64,000 nucleotides of DNA from Tolypeutes matacus (GCA_026826555.1 JAKSZT010020895.1:2136341-2200340), one strand, 5' to 3'. Shown: positions 28,501 through 37,529, counted from the stretch's first letter. The notes: generated from the sequence alone by a model not told the origin. Made by a program: numbers and translations.

Positions 28501-29330
28501 TTGTGTTCTCAGTTTCATTTGTTTCAATGTGAGTTACTGATTAGTTTTGCAATTTCCTTCTTGACCCACTGACTGTCTAAGAATGTGTTGTTTAACTTCC
28601 ATATCTTTGTGCTATTCTGTCTCTCTTCCCTTTACTGATTTCCACTTTCATTCCATTGTGTTCAATGAAATTGTTTTGTTAAATTTTAATCATTCTGAAA
28701 TCACTTGGAGTTCTTCTGTGATCTGTCAAGTGGTCTATCCAAGAGAATGATCCGTCTGTGCTTGAGAAGAAAGTATATCCTGAAGTTTTGGGTGTAATGT
28801 TCTGTGTATGTTTATTAGGTCTAGAAACTTTACCATATTATTGAAGGTCTCTGTTTCTTTATTGACTCTCGTTTATATGTTCTGTGTAGTGGTGATAATG
28901 GTGTATTAAAGTCCCCTACTATAATTATAGAGGCATCTATTTTTCTAATAACTTTTTCCAATGTTTGCATCATGTATTTGGAGGCATCCTGGTTAGGTGC
29001 ATAAATGTTTATTATTGTTCTTTCTTCTTGAAAGGTTACCCCTTTTACCAATATTTATAGTCTTCTTTGTCTCTTACAGTAGTTTTGTATTTCAATTCTA
29101 TTTTGTCCTATATTAGTATAGCTTCTTGTTCTTTGTTGGTATTGTTTGCATGTAAAATCATTTTCCAACTATTTATTTGCTACCTCCTTGCATCCCTGGA
29201 TCTAAGGTGAGTTTCTTGTAGACAGCATATAGATAGGTTACATTTACTAATCCATCCTGCCAATCTGTGTCTCTGGATTGGAGTTTAATCTGTTACTATT
29301 CTTTGTTGTTACTGTCATGGCTGTATTTAT
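25565..29330 (-). pseudogene. Decayed LINE-1 ORF2 (endonuclease / reverse transcriptase)
   Basis: About 3.77 kb, the normal ORF2 length, but with frameshifts and stops. The endonuclease domain is near the 5' end: at 28830-29051 the minus strand encodes INIYAPNQDASKY and IIIVGDFNTPLSPL, the core of the AP-endonuclease-like domain. The reverse transcriptase active site FADD is encoded by the complement of 27241-27252. The C-terminal zinc-knuckle region lies at 25568-26171, with [16 protein letters not shown] and WWKCG-like text followed by YIHTMEYYSFLRR. In intact L1 this protein nicks target DNA and primes cDNA synthesis on it. This copy is inactive. Confidence 0.9.
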
Positions 29331-29479
29331 GTTAGCCATATTTTCTTTAGGTTTATATATGTCACGTATTTTTATTTCTCTTTTCACAGTTTATTTATCC
29401 TTACTAATAATATTCCTTTCTACACACTACTCCAACTATCTCTTCACTCCACTGTTCTCTTTTTCCTTTTAACCTGTAG

Positions 29480-29998
29480 AACTTCATTTAGTATATCTTG
29501 AAGGGCAGGGTTCTTGTTGACAAATTCTCTTAATTTCCATTTATCTGTGAATAATACGAAATCTCCCTAATTTTTGTATATCAGCTTTGCTGGATACAGA
29601 ATTCTTGCTGACAGGTTTTTTTTTTTTTTTTTTTTTTCACTATATCTATGTCTTTCCAGTGCCTTCTTTCCTCAATGGTTTCAGATGAGAAATCAGTGCT
29701 TAATCTTATTCAGCTTCCCTTGTATGTGATGGATCCCTTTTCTCTTGCTGCTTTCATTAGTCTCTCTTTGCCTTGAATATTTGACAATTTCATAAATATT
29801 TGTCTTAGGGTAACCCTGATTGGATTTAAACTGTTTGGAGAGAACTACACTTCCAGGACATGTAAATCTTTGTCCCTCAAAAATTTTGGGAAATTTCCAG
29901 ACATTATTTCCTCCAACAGTCCTATAATACAAATGTTTGTGCATTTTGTGTTGTCATTCAAGTCCTTATATCCCTGCTGGATTTTCTCTATCTTTTTT
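29480..29998 (-). pseudogene. LINE-1 ORF1 fragment (C-terminal part)
   Basis: The minus-strand frame at 29693-29944 resembles the RRM/C-terminal domain of the L1 RNA-binding chaperone ORF1p, with stops and frameshifts. It ends at 29998, where a younger L1 was inserted; the N-terminal part lies at 40321-40478. Confidence 0.7.
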
Positions 29999-30077
29999 GT
30001 TTGTTTGTTTGTTTGTTAACTACTTTATTATTATTTTTTGTTGTTATTTTTTCATATATATTTTAAAAGATGCTTAG

Positions 30078-30326
30078 TGTTGGCAATGCTGGCTTCTCCA
30101 ACCCTCTAATCTGCCTATTCCCCCAGCAACCCAGCCACCTATCCCTTTACACTGTTCATTTTCAAACTCACCAATCCCCTGCCGCCGCATCCTCTTGTAA
30201 CATATATAAGCCCAAAAGCTTCCTCATTTAACGGACTTGCTTCACCGAACCTGTCTCCTCAGTTTTCATTTTCAACTGTGCCGTCCTCCACACCCGTGAA
30301 CACCATGAAGCCCCGCAGAGGCTTCA
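30078..30326 (+). repeat. 5' LTR of the type D-like provirus
   Basis: 249 bp, TGTTGGCAATG...GAGGCTTCA. TATA box TATATAA at 30203-30209. Where the 3' LTR has ATTAAA, this copy reads ATTTAA (about 30227). It differs from the 3' LTR at 8 positions by direct reading, clustered in the last 30 bp. Confidence 0.95.
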
Positions 30327-30328
30327 AT

Positions 30329-30346
30329 TGGCACCCAACGTGGGGC
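30329..30346 (+). promoter_or_regulatory. Primer binding site, tRNA-Lys1,2 type
   Basis: TGGCACCCAACGTGGGGC begins 3 bp past the LTR. It matches the 18-nt site complementary to tRNA-Lys1,2 except for one A in place of G at a CpG, the expected product of deamination. This primer is used by type D and some other betaretroviruses. Confidence 0.88.
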
Positions 30347-30383
30347 ACGGTCGTCTGCTGCTGGCCGGTAACCTCCGCGAACG

Positions 30384-30392
30384 GGTAAGGAC
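30384..30392 (+). promoter_or_regulatory. Likely major splice donor in the leader
   Basis: ACGG|GTAAGGA, with GT at 30385-30386, fits the donor consensus. It sits about 58 bp past the 5' LTR and upstream of gag, where the donor for the env mRNA is expected. Use is inferred. Confidence 0.55.
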
Positions 30393-30687
30393 TATGTCTG
30401 CCTTGTTCCATAACTTGGCAGACCCCTATTCCCTTCGGTACCTCTCTCTCCTGAGATTCGGCTTCTTTGCCCCCGGGGTACACCCTCCCTTTTCTTCCCC
30501 ATGAGCTTTAGCCACTTTGTCCCCTGGTTCCCTTTCTTTTTCCTCCTTCCATTTATCTTGCTCTTTTCTCTTAGCCTCCTCTACCATTTTTGTCCCCAAC
30601 TCTCCTCTTCCCTTGTTCCACCGATTGTTCTCTGCCTCTTCCTCCTCTCTCTCGTTATTCTTTGTGTTCTAATCTTGTCTCTAGACC

Positions 30688-32503
30688 ATGGGGGCCTCCT
30701 TCTCTTCTCTTCTCGCCAAGCCCCTCAGGTTAGGGCTCTCGCCAGCCTTCTCGCATGTCACCAGTGCAAGGTTTCAGCAAAACAACTTCAAAATTACTGG
30801 GACCTCCTTCTCCCCTTCAACCCCTGGCTTCTCACAGCTAATCTTTGGGATCCCGATACCTACCGCTTGCTCATCGACAGAGTAACTTCTGCCATGGAGC
30901 ATGAGAATAAACGCCTCCCCCCCCCGGCCTCATTCCTACGCTTATTACCATCCGCTCCTGCCTACTCGGCGCCAAGCCTCTAGAGGTCTCCCTTTCAGAG
31001 CCCTCCTCTTCGGTGGAGGACTGTGAGAACTCTAACACCCTAGTCTTCCAGCTTAACAACCTTTTGGAAGACTCCGATACTGCTTCCAAACCCCTAACAA
31101 AAACCGCTAACAACCGCGCTCAAAATGGCGCACTTCCGCCTTCTTCACCGCCTGAAAAGTGGAACCTTCTATATCCGGAACTCCCCTCCTCCACTGAGGG
31201 CGGAGCTATACTTCCCCTTAGCCCCGCCAGTCACCCAGTCACCACACCACTTCCTGCCAAACCTCCTGACCCCCCTGCTCCCCCACCCGCACTGTCACAC
31301 CCCCCACTCCTTTCTCTCCCCAGCAGCCTTGGCACCTCTGCCCCCGCCGCTTCCTATCCGCTTTCAACTTCGGCTCTCAATGCCAACACCGTGATCTCCC
31401 CAGAGGCTGCTGCCGCTGTCCTGCAACAGCCCCCACCTTCTCCCCTGCACCCGCAACAATGTTACAACTGTCGCTCAGGTTACTCCAGCAACGTTCCTCT
31501 GCCGTTTGGTCGTGCTCCTCTCCCTGATTGTTTCTGCCCCGCTCCCTCGCTTTTCCCCATCAACCTTGCACCCAACCCTCAGCGTCCTCTTCCGTGGTAC
31601 CCCTACAACCCTTCTGAGCTCAAGCGCCTCCGCGAGGCGGTCAAGGAGGACGGTTTAGGGAGTCCCTTTGCGCAGCAGCTCCTCACTGATATCTCACTTA
31701 ACCTTAACCTTCCTTATGATTGGCAAGCTGTCGCACCAGCCATTCTCACCCCAGGCCAGTACATCAACTGGCGCGCCCATTTTCAGGACGAGGCAGAACA
31801 GCAACAAAGGGCCAACCAGGCACAGGGAATTAACTACCCTCTAGACGCTTTTACAGGCAGCAGAGGCTATGCCAACCCAGCGTCCTATACTGGGGCTAAC
31901 GCCCTCTTCTGGGACCAACTCCAGGGCGTCGCCATGCGTGCCTTTGGTAATTGCTCTGCCATTAAAACAGATACCTTTACCAAGCTCATGCAAAACAAGG
32001 ATGAGGACTTCTACTCCTTTGTCTCTAGGGTCCAGGAAGCCTGTGCTCGTAAAGTCAGTAATGAGCAGGCCCAGACGGCCCTAGCCCAAGAACTTATTCT
32101 TGAGGGCTCTAATACAGTCTGTAGACAAGCCATCACCTCCAAAAGACAGGGTACTATCCATGACTGGATCCTGGCCTGTAAAGACCTCGACCAAACGTCC
32201 CATAATCTGGCCACTAGTTTCGCTTCTGCTCTAGTCTTGGCTGCAGGACCATGCTTTCACTGTGGGGAAGAGGGACACTTTGCCCGTGAATGCCCTTGCC
32301 CTAGCAAAGGCATTAAACTTCCTGGCAAACCATCAGCGCCCAAAACGCCATCCAGGCCACCCACTCTGTGCCCAAAATGCAAAAAGGGATATCACTGGGC
32401 AAGAGATTGCCGCTCTACATCCGATATTAATGGCAAGCCTTTAAACTCCGCAGGGGGCAAGTCTCAGCCCCGCTCCCAAGAGACCCGGCCTCCAAGGCCA
32501 TAA
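30688..32503 (+). pseudogene. gag: Betaretroviral gag, two frameshifts
   Basis: Structural polyprotein that builds the virion. The likely start is ATG 30688 in a strong context (ACCATGG, MGA.., a possible myristoylation start). After about 14 codons the matrix reading moves to another frame (about 30735-30989, QLQNYWDLLLPFNPWL), then to a third frame for 31013-32503, which is open for 496 codons. That part holds a proline-rich linker with an LYPEL motif (31169-31183), a capsid domain starting near PYNPSELKRLREA, a major homology region (about 31990-32040, Q...E....F..R pattern) and two CCHC knuckles (32252-32293 and 32369-32410, both CX2CX4HX4C). Two knuckles and the capsid text fit a betaretrovirus. 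The stop TAA is at 32501-32503. The frameshifts prevent a full-length product. Confidence 0.92.
32440..32471 (+). promoter_or_regulatory. -1 ribosomal frameshift signal (gag-pro)
   Basis: The heptamer T TTA AAC (32440-32446) is in phase with gag and is a canonical X XXY YYZ slippery site. After a 6-7 nt spacer, GGGGC (32454-32458) can pair with GCCCC (32467-32471) over an 8-nt loop. The -1 frame is open from the heptamer past the gag stop into the protease-like stub. This is the normal betaretroviral gag-pro arrangement. A pseudoknot was not sought. Confidence 0.78.
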
Positions 32504-32565
32504 GATGGACCATTCCTGTCCTCCGAAATCGCCCCACCTTAACCCTAAAGATCAAAGCCTTCTTC
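32503..32565 (+). pseudogene. pro: Truncated start of the protease frame (pro)
   Basis: In the frame -1 to gag the text RWTIPVLRNRPTLTLKIK resembles the N-terminal strand region of betaretroviral protease. The expected catalytic DTGAD segment never comes. Within about 60 bp the DNA becomes env. The deletion junction therefore lies near 32560 and removes the protease active site, reverse transcriptase, RNase H and integrase. Homology of this short stretch is judged by eye. Confidence 0.6.
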
Positions 32566-32569
32566 TACA

Positions 32570-33783
32570 ATGAAAAATGCCACCACTCTCCCAGCATATA
32601 CCACCCTCACGCCCCTCCTACACCACCGCCCCCCCCTAAAAATCTACAAGCCCCTCCGGTCCTTAGTCAAAGCCTCTTTTAACACTCTCAACTCCTCCAA
32701 TGCCAACTTAACCTCCAGCTGCTGGTTATGTCTCTCCCCTTCGATGTCTCTCTATGAAGCTGTAGCCTTTAATGCTTCTTTCTTCACAGAATCCAAAGAA
32801 GAAAGTCCCTCGAAGTGCTTATGGAACCGCACCGCAAAACTAACATTCCAATTGGTTTCTCAAAGCGGACTCTGCGTAACAAAAATCGGAGGCACTGTTC
32901 CTCCAACCATGCAAATTCTCTGTAGCCAGACAATTACCCCTAACATCACCACAAAATTTCTCATTCCCACCAATACACAAACTGGCTTTGTTCCTCTACA
33001 GGTCTTAACCCTTGCCTCAATGTCCAAGTTCTCAACTCCACCAATGAAACCTGTGTACTTGCTCTCCTGCTCCCCCGTGTCTTATATCACAGCGATGACT
33101 CCTTTTTTGATTCCTGGCAGCGCCACCTCCTGCCAACATACATACAAAGGAGAGAAGTCATTACTGCTGTTACAATCGCCTCCCTCCTAGGTCTTGCGGG
33201 AGCCGGCACCGGGATTGCAGCTCTAGTCCAACAAAACAGTGCCTTTTCTTCCCTTAGGTGGGCCATCGACCAAGACATCGCCCATCTTGAAAAGGCCATC
33301 AATCACCTGAAGAATTCACTTAATTCCCTTTCCGAGGTAGTCCTGCAAAATCGCAGAGGGCTAGACCTTCTCCTGCTTAAAGAAGGAGGCCTCTGTGCTG
33401 CACTTAATGAAGAATGCTGTTTTTATGCCAACTACTCTGGTCTAGTTGAAGACAACCTAGCAAAAGTTAGAGAAGGGCTCAAAAAACGAAAAAGGGAAAG
33501 AGAAGCCCTAGGAAACCTTTCCTGGGGACTCAACGGCCTCCTTCCTTACCTCCTCCCCTTCCTTGGCCCTCTGATTATTATTCTTCTTGCTCTAGCAATC
33601 GGACCATGGGCCGTCAAAAGAATCGTCCAACTCGCCAAAGATCACACTGATGCGGTTTTTACATCCTTTGTCAGGGTCCACTACCAACATCTCGCCACTG
33701 CTGAAGACCCTCCAATCCCCGTCTCCCGCCCCCCTCCCACCGTTCCTTCCCACAGGTCATCAAAATCTTCTCACAAGCCATAA
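32570..33783 (+). pseudogene. env: Gamma-type (type D-like) env, one frameshift
   Basis: Envelope glycoprotein remnant. The surface part is open in one frame (32570-33190), with many N-glycosylation sites and a CWLC motif (CXXC, codons 32720-32731). The true env start and signal peptide are missing, removed by the pro-pol deletion, so the ATG at 32570 is probably fortuitous. The late surface and transmembrane parts are in the next frame, open from at least 33001 to the stop at 33781-33783. They hold a weak basic cleavage region (QRRE, about 33150), a Gly/Ala-rich fusion-peptide-like stretch (about 33169-33230), a heptad-like helix, a CX6CC motif (33394-33420), a membrane anchor (about 33560-33615) and a cytoplasmic tail. 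CXXC with CX6CC is the signature of gamma-type Env, shared by type D betaretroviruses. The frame change between the parts (between about 32900 and 33000) prevents a full product. Confidence 0.88.
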
Positions 33784-34140
33784 CACCTCAGAAACCCTCT
33801 CCTGGGGACCTCAGGGACTCCTTTCTTACCTTCTTCTATCTTTTGAAACCGCTCATTACCTTTCTCCTGTTGCTCTCTTTAGGCCCTTGGGCCATCAAAA
33901 AACTCACAAAATTTATAAAAGATCAAGTTAACTCTCTCTTTAATAATCCCATCCAGGTCCAGTACCAACGAGTTCTCACTGCAAAGAAGCCTACCGTCAA
34001 CTATTCACCTCCAAAAGAGGCATCGCCAAAGGAATTATTTCAACGCGCACTAATACTCAACGCTCCAACCCTTAGCTCCTCCCCTATCCTTTCTTCCCTT
34101 CCCTCATTCCCCTTCCCAGCTGCCAACTTCAACAAATAAC
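33784..34140 (+). pseudogene. env: Second, diverged env transmembrane tail
   Basis: Directly after the env stop the DNA repeats the end of env in diverged form. The TLSWG start (about 33790) parallels NLSWG at about 33517. A hydrophobic anchor follows and then GPWAIKKLTKFIKDQV, which parallels GPWAVKRIVQLAKDHT in the first copy. The frame shifts near 33840; the last part is open from 33843 to the stop at 34137-34139. The cytoplasmic part is longer than in the first copy. It looks like a tail from a related but different env joined by recombination or tandem duplication. Confidence 0.75.
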
Positions 34141-34164
34141 ACCTCCATAAAATCATGCCTCGTT

Positions 34165-34395
34165 AGGCGCTGGACTGGATAGTCAATGACGGGCAACTAG
34201 ACCCTTATAAACTGGGTAATCAACCTAACCCTCCTACTCGCCTCGGCTAAGCCGCTGGATCAATCTAAGACAGGAACCAGGCCTATTGTTCCCAGCCAAT
34301 TGTTGCCGGCCAATTGCTGCCATGGTCTCCAATGACGGGTAAGATCCAGTAGCCGTACAGCACGGTCTAGACCTAAAACAGGCACAGTCCCCCTA
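34165..34395 (+). promoter_or_regulatory. CTE-like RNA export element
   Basis: Between env and the polypurine tract four motifs occur in the order known for the type D constitutive transport element: CAATGACGGGCAA (34184-34196), CTAAGACAGG (34265-34274), CCAATGACGGGTAAG (34329-34343) and CCTAAAACAGG (34372-34382). In simian type D viruses such GACGGGTAA and CTAAGACAGG motifs form the two internal loops that bind the export receptor NXF1/TAP and let unspliced RNA leave the nucleus. The spacing between motifs 1 and 2 is longer here, and motif 4 has one change. Position and motif order are seen; function is inferred. Confidence 0.75.
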
Positions 34396-34418
34396 ATAGC
34401 AAGCGAGGCCCATCAAAT

Positions 34419-34435
34419 AAAACAAAAGGAGGAAA
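34419..34435 (+). promoter_or_regulatory. Polypurine tract
   Basis: AAAACAAAAGGAGGAAA directly abuts the TG of the 3' LTR, the expected plus-strand primer of reverse transcription. One C interrupts the purines. Confidence 0.85.
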
Positions 34436-34684
34436 TGTTGGCAATGCTGGCTTCTCCAACCCTCTAATCTGCCTATTCCCCCAGCAACCCAGCCACCTAT
34501 CCCTTTACACTGTTCATTTTTAAACTCACCAATCCCCTGCCGCCGCACCCTCTTGTAACATATATAAGCCCAAAAGCTTCCTCATTAAACGGACTTGCTT
34601 CACCGAACCTGTCTCCGCAGTTTTCATTTTCAACTGTGCCGTCCTCCGCACCCGTGTACCCCACGAAGCCCCGCAGAGGCTTCA
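34436..34684 (+). repeat. 3' LTR of the type D-like provirus
   Basis: 249 bp, same ends as the 5' LTR. TATATAA at 34561-34567 and ATTAAA at 34584-34589, a plausible poly(A) signal absent from the 5' copy. It is followed by the CTTAG duplication. Confidence 0.95.
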
Positions 34685-37135
34685 CTTAGATTACATAAAT
34701 GTTACACAAAATTTACAGGGATTCCCATATTCCCCACCTCCCACACCTCCCATAACATCCCACATAAACATCTTTCATTAGTGTGGCACATCACCTGCAA
34801 TGGATATAAACATCCTGGACCTTTGCCACTAAGCAGGGACCATAGTTCACATTGTAGACCACACTCTCTCCCACACAGTTTTGCATGTTATATGCTGATG
34901 TAAAATGGCCTATATCTGTTGTTGTATTGTCACTCAGCATAATTCCATAATTCACAAGTCCTGAAAAAGCCCATGTATGACAAGTTCTTTTCCCTTCCCT
35001 ACCCCAAAAATTTCTAGTGGCTACTGGCTCCACCTCACTGTTATAATTTCTTCCATTGCATGAATCACAATATGTCTACAACAGAATACCATTAAGTCCT
35101 CTCCAGTCCATAGCTCTTCCCCTAATGCTGAGGAGTCTATGATGGTGATGTCCACTCCATCTCCAAGTAAGAGTGGGCTAATATACTATGGATATGGTGG
35201 ATGGGATTATTCTGCCTGCAGCTGCGGGCTCTCTCCATTCCCTGGGATGGCTGTTGTCCATCATTATCTCCTCACCAGGGACTTGGGTGAGTCCATGGAG
35301 CTGTTGAGTAGGAGTTGCAGCTCCACCAAGATCCAGGCACAGCTGGCACATGGGCAGGCCAGAGGCTCCAGTCTCTGGAAGTACACTTTAAAACTCCAGC
35401 ATCACATATAGGTTTAAATAGAAGGGACTGATGGACCATGTGCAGGGAGGACTTATTTGAGTCCAACTCTGTCACTCTCAGGAGCACAGATACCAAAGTA
35501 GAGCCTACTGAAAAGGAATCAATCTGTGGAGCTATCCTCCCTTATATAGGACCTGGGTGTCTCCAGAACCCTTAGGAACCACTCTGTGTGGGGTGATATC
35601 CACTTTGGTGATCTATGAGATCTTACTGAGATGTGTGTAAGCGTTACCTCTGGGTTGACATCCCAACTCTCTTTAAAGTCTCTTAGCCACATGAACTCAT
35701 TTATCTTTACCTTTTCCCCGTTTTATTCAAGGTCTTTTTCCAGTCGTGTTGCCAGTTGGCACTTGGTATTTATCCTTCATTTCCAGAGAGGCTCATCCCC
35801 AGGAGTCATGTCCCACACTGGGGGGAAGGTAATGCGTTCATATGCTGAGTTTGGCTTACAGAGAGGCCACATTTGAGCAACAAGGAGGCTCTCAGGTTAC
35901 AAACCTTAGGCACCCCATAACAGTAGGCTAAGTTTCAACTACAAGAGCAAAGACTCATAAGGCTAGTCATCAATAACAAGAACCCATCAGTGGACCATCC
36001 TCTTTTGCCAGACACTGCCCCTGCACTCAGGGGACTGTTGCTGCTTCCTTGAAGAATATGGCAGAGCTCCCCAGGCTGGGAATTCAGTATTCCCTCATTT
36101 ATTGAGTGATTGTCTACCCACCATGACCATGCCTCATCCCTTGATAATTTGAACAATTTTATATATCTTTCGTGTATATTCAAATGGACATTCTCCCATG
36201 AATCTCCCATCCCATACACCCCCCACCAATGATCCTCTGCAGCCCCTATTGTAACCCTTCTGTGATCTAAACCTTCCTTGAAGATGAAGCCCATATAATA
36301 ACCAAATACAATTAATAGGAAAATGAAATAATAATGATAAGCTTAAATGCAAGAGATATAATACATGGAAACTCAGAAAAAAAACTGAAACTAAAATATA
36401 ATTAACAGATTGGGACATTCAAAAAATGGGAAAAAAACTTTAATTATTTTTTTTTCCTTTTATCACTGCATTATCAGGTGTTTAGTGTGTACCGTGGCAC
36501 CTTCCCCCCTCATTCCCCATTGTCTTCCAAATTTTCACTCAATTTTCAAAGAAGTTTTAGGTCACAGCAACTTCACACACAGAATACTAGAAACTCTCAT
36601 ATACCCAACCTCCTTACCCTTTCCTTGCCCCATATTGAAACCTTTATTTTTTGTGTGTGTATGTATGATAGCATTGTTATAACTGTTATACAGATAGTGA
36701 AACAGAGCTACTAAACATTGTCAATGGTTTACGGTATAGTTCACAATTTACATGGTATATTTTAATAATTTTTGAATATATTTACCATGTCCTGTGTCCA
36801 TTACTGTAAGGTAATGAAAAACATTTCCAATGAGCACTAAATACCCCCTGTTTGATCTTTTCTGTTCCTTCCTCCCCATCCTCGTTGGGCACATTACACT
36901 CCCCTGTCTTGATTCATTGTATGACAAGATTCATAGTTATATGCCCTGTGTTTTCTAACCTACCCACCTGTCAACCCTGCACCACGAAAACAAGTAATAT
37001 CACTACCCACCTGCCCTATCCTTCAATATGCAACTATACTCTATCACTTTACCATAGATTATGTCCATATGGGTGATAACTCACAACCTACTCTTCTCTT
37101 TCTCACCCTTGTTAACCTATCTTTCAGACAGTGGT
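34685..37135 (-). mobile_element. 3' UTR of the younger LINE-1 (continuation)
   Basis: Continues the L1 3' UTR interrupted by the provirus (TTAGATTACATAAATGTTAC at the junction). It shows both 3' UTR modules, for example the 'ATTTGAGCAACAAGGAGGCT' landmark near 35870 and the second-module start near 36540. It then joins directly to ORF2 N-terminal sequence near 37135, with most of ORF2 absent. Confidence 0.85.
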
Positions 37136-37430
37136 TCTCAGAGACTGCTCATTTTGCATTTAAAGTCTATTTTGTCTGATATTAGAATAGCTACTCCTGC
37201 CCCCCTCCCTTTTTTTGGCTATTGTTAGCTTGTAAAATTGTTTTCCAGCCATTCACTTTCACCCTCCTTGAATCCCTGGGACAGAGGTGGGTTTCTTGTA
37301 GACAGCATATAGTTGGACCATATTTCCTTATCCATTCTGCCAATCTGTTTCTCTTGAATGCTGAACTTAATCCATTAACATTCAGTGTTAAAAACATGTA
37401 GCTAGTTATTACTAGCAATGGATTTCTTAC
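37135..37430 (-). pseudogene. LINE-1 ORF2 N-terminal fragment
   Basis: On minus, 37191-37418 encodes the start of ORF2 (LNVNGLSSAFKRNRLAEWIR then CCLQETHL), the first strands of the endonuclease domain. The rest of ORF2 is missing from this element. Confidence 0.85.
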
Positions 37431-37529
37431 TTAAGCCATATTTTCTTTGGGTTAATGTGTGTCATATGTTGTTTTGTTTCTGTTTTTGTCTTTATAGTTG
37501 TTTTTAAACTCTCCTCCAACTCTTTCTCC

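Larger units (their letters stand above)
22830..29998 (-). mobile_element. Older near full-length LINE-1, minus strand (main part)
   Basis: Read on minus: ORF1 C-terminal part (29998 down to about 29480), ORF2 (about 29330-25565), and a 2.7-kb 3' UTR (25565-22830). The rest of ORF1 continues at 40321-40478, beyond the younger L1 that split it. All reading frames are broken. The 3' UTR contains two homologous modules (22840-24480 and 24600-25330). Confidence 0.9.
30078..34684 (+). mobile_element. Type D-like endogenous betaretrovirus, pro-pol deleted
   Basis: Complete proviral ends: TG...CA LTRs of 249 bp each, flanked by a 5-bp duplication CTTAG (30073-30077 and 34685-34689). Order: LTR, Lys-type primer site, leader with splice donor, gag, frameshift signal, a stub of the protease frame, env surface and transmembrane parts, a second transmembrane tail, CTE-like element, polypurine tract, LTR. 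Almost all of pro-pol is absent. Base composition is C-rich and AG-poor on the coding strand, clearly different from the AT-rich flanks. gag and env carry frameshifts, so the copy cannot make full proteins. LTR divergence (8 of 249 by eye, about 3%) points to a relatively recent insertion. An armadillo chimeric betaretrovirus has been reported in the literature; membership of this copy in that family is not tested here. Confidence 0.93.

Noticed and set aside
30501..30983. A 160-codon open frame as a separate gene before gag
   Set aside because: Its later half is the matrix part of gag in a shifted frame; its early half is C/T-rich leader read through without homology.
32570..33190. The ATG at 32570 as the genuine env start
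   Set aside because: No signal peptide follows, and the position is right after a deletion junction; the true env start has probably been lost.
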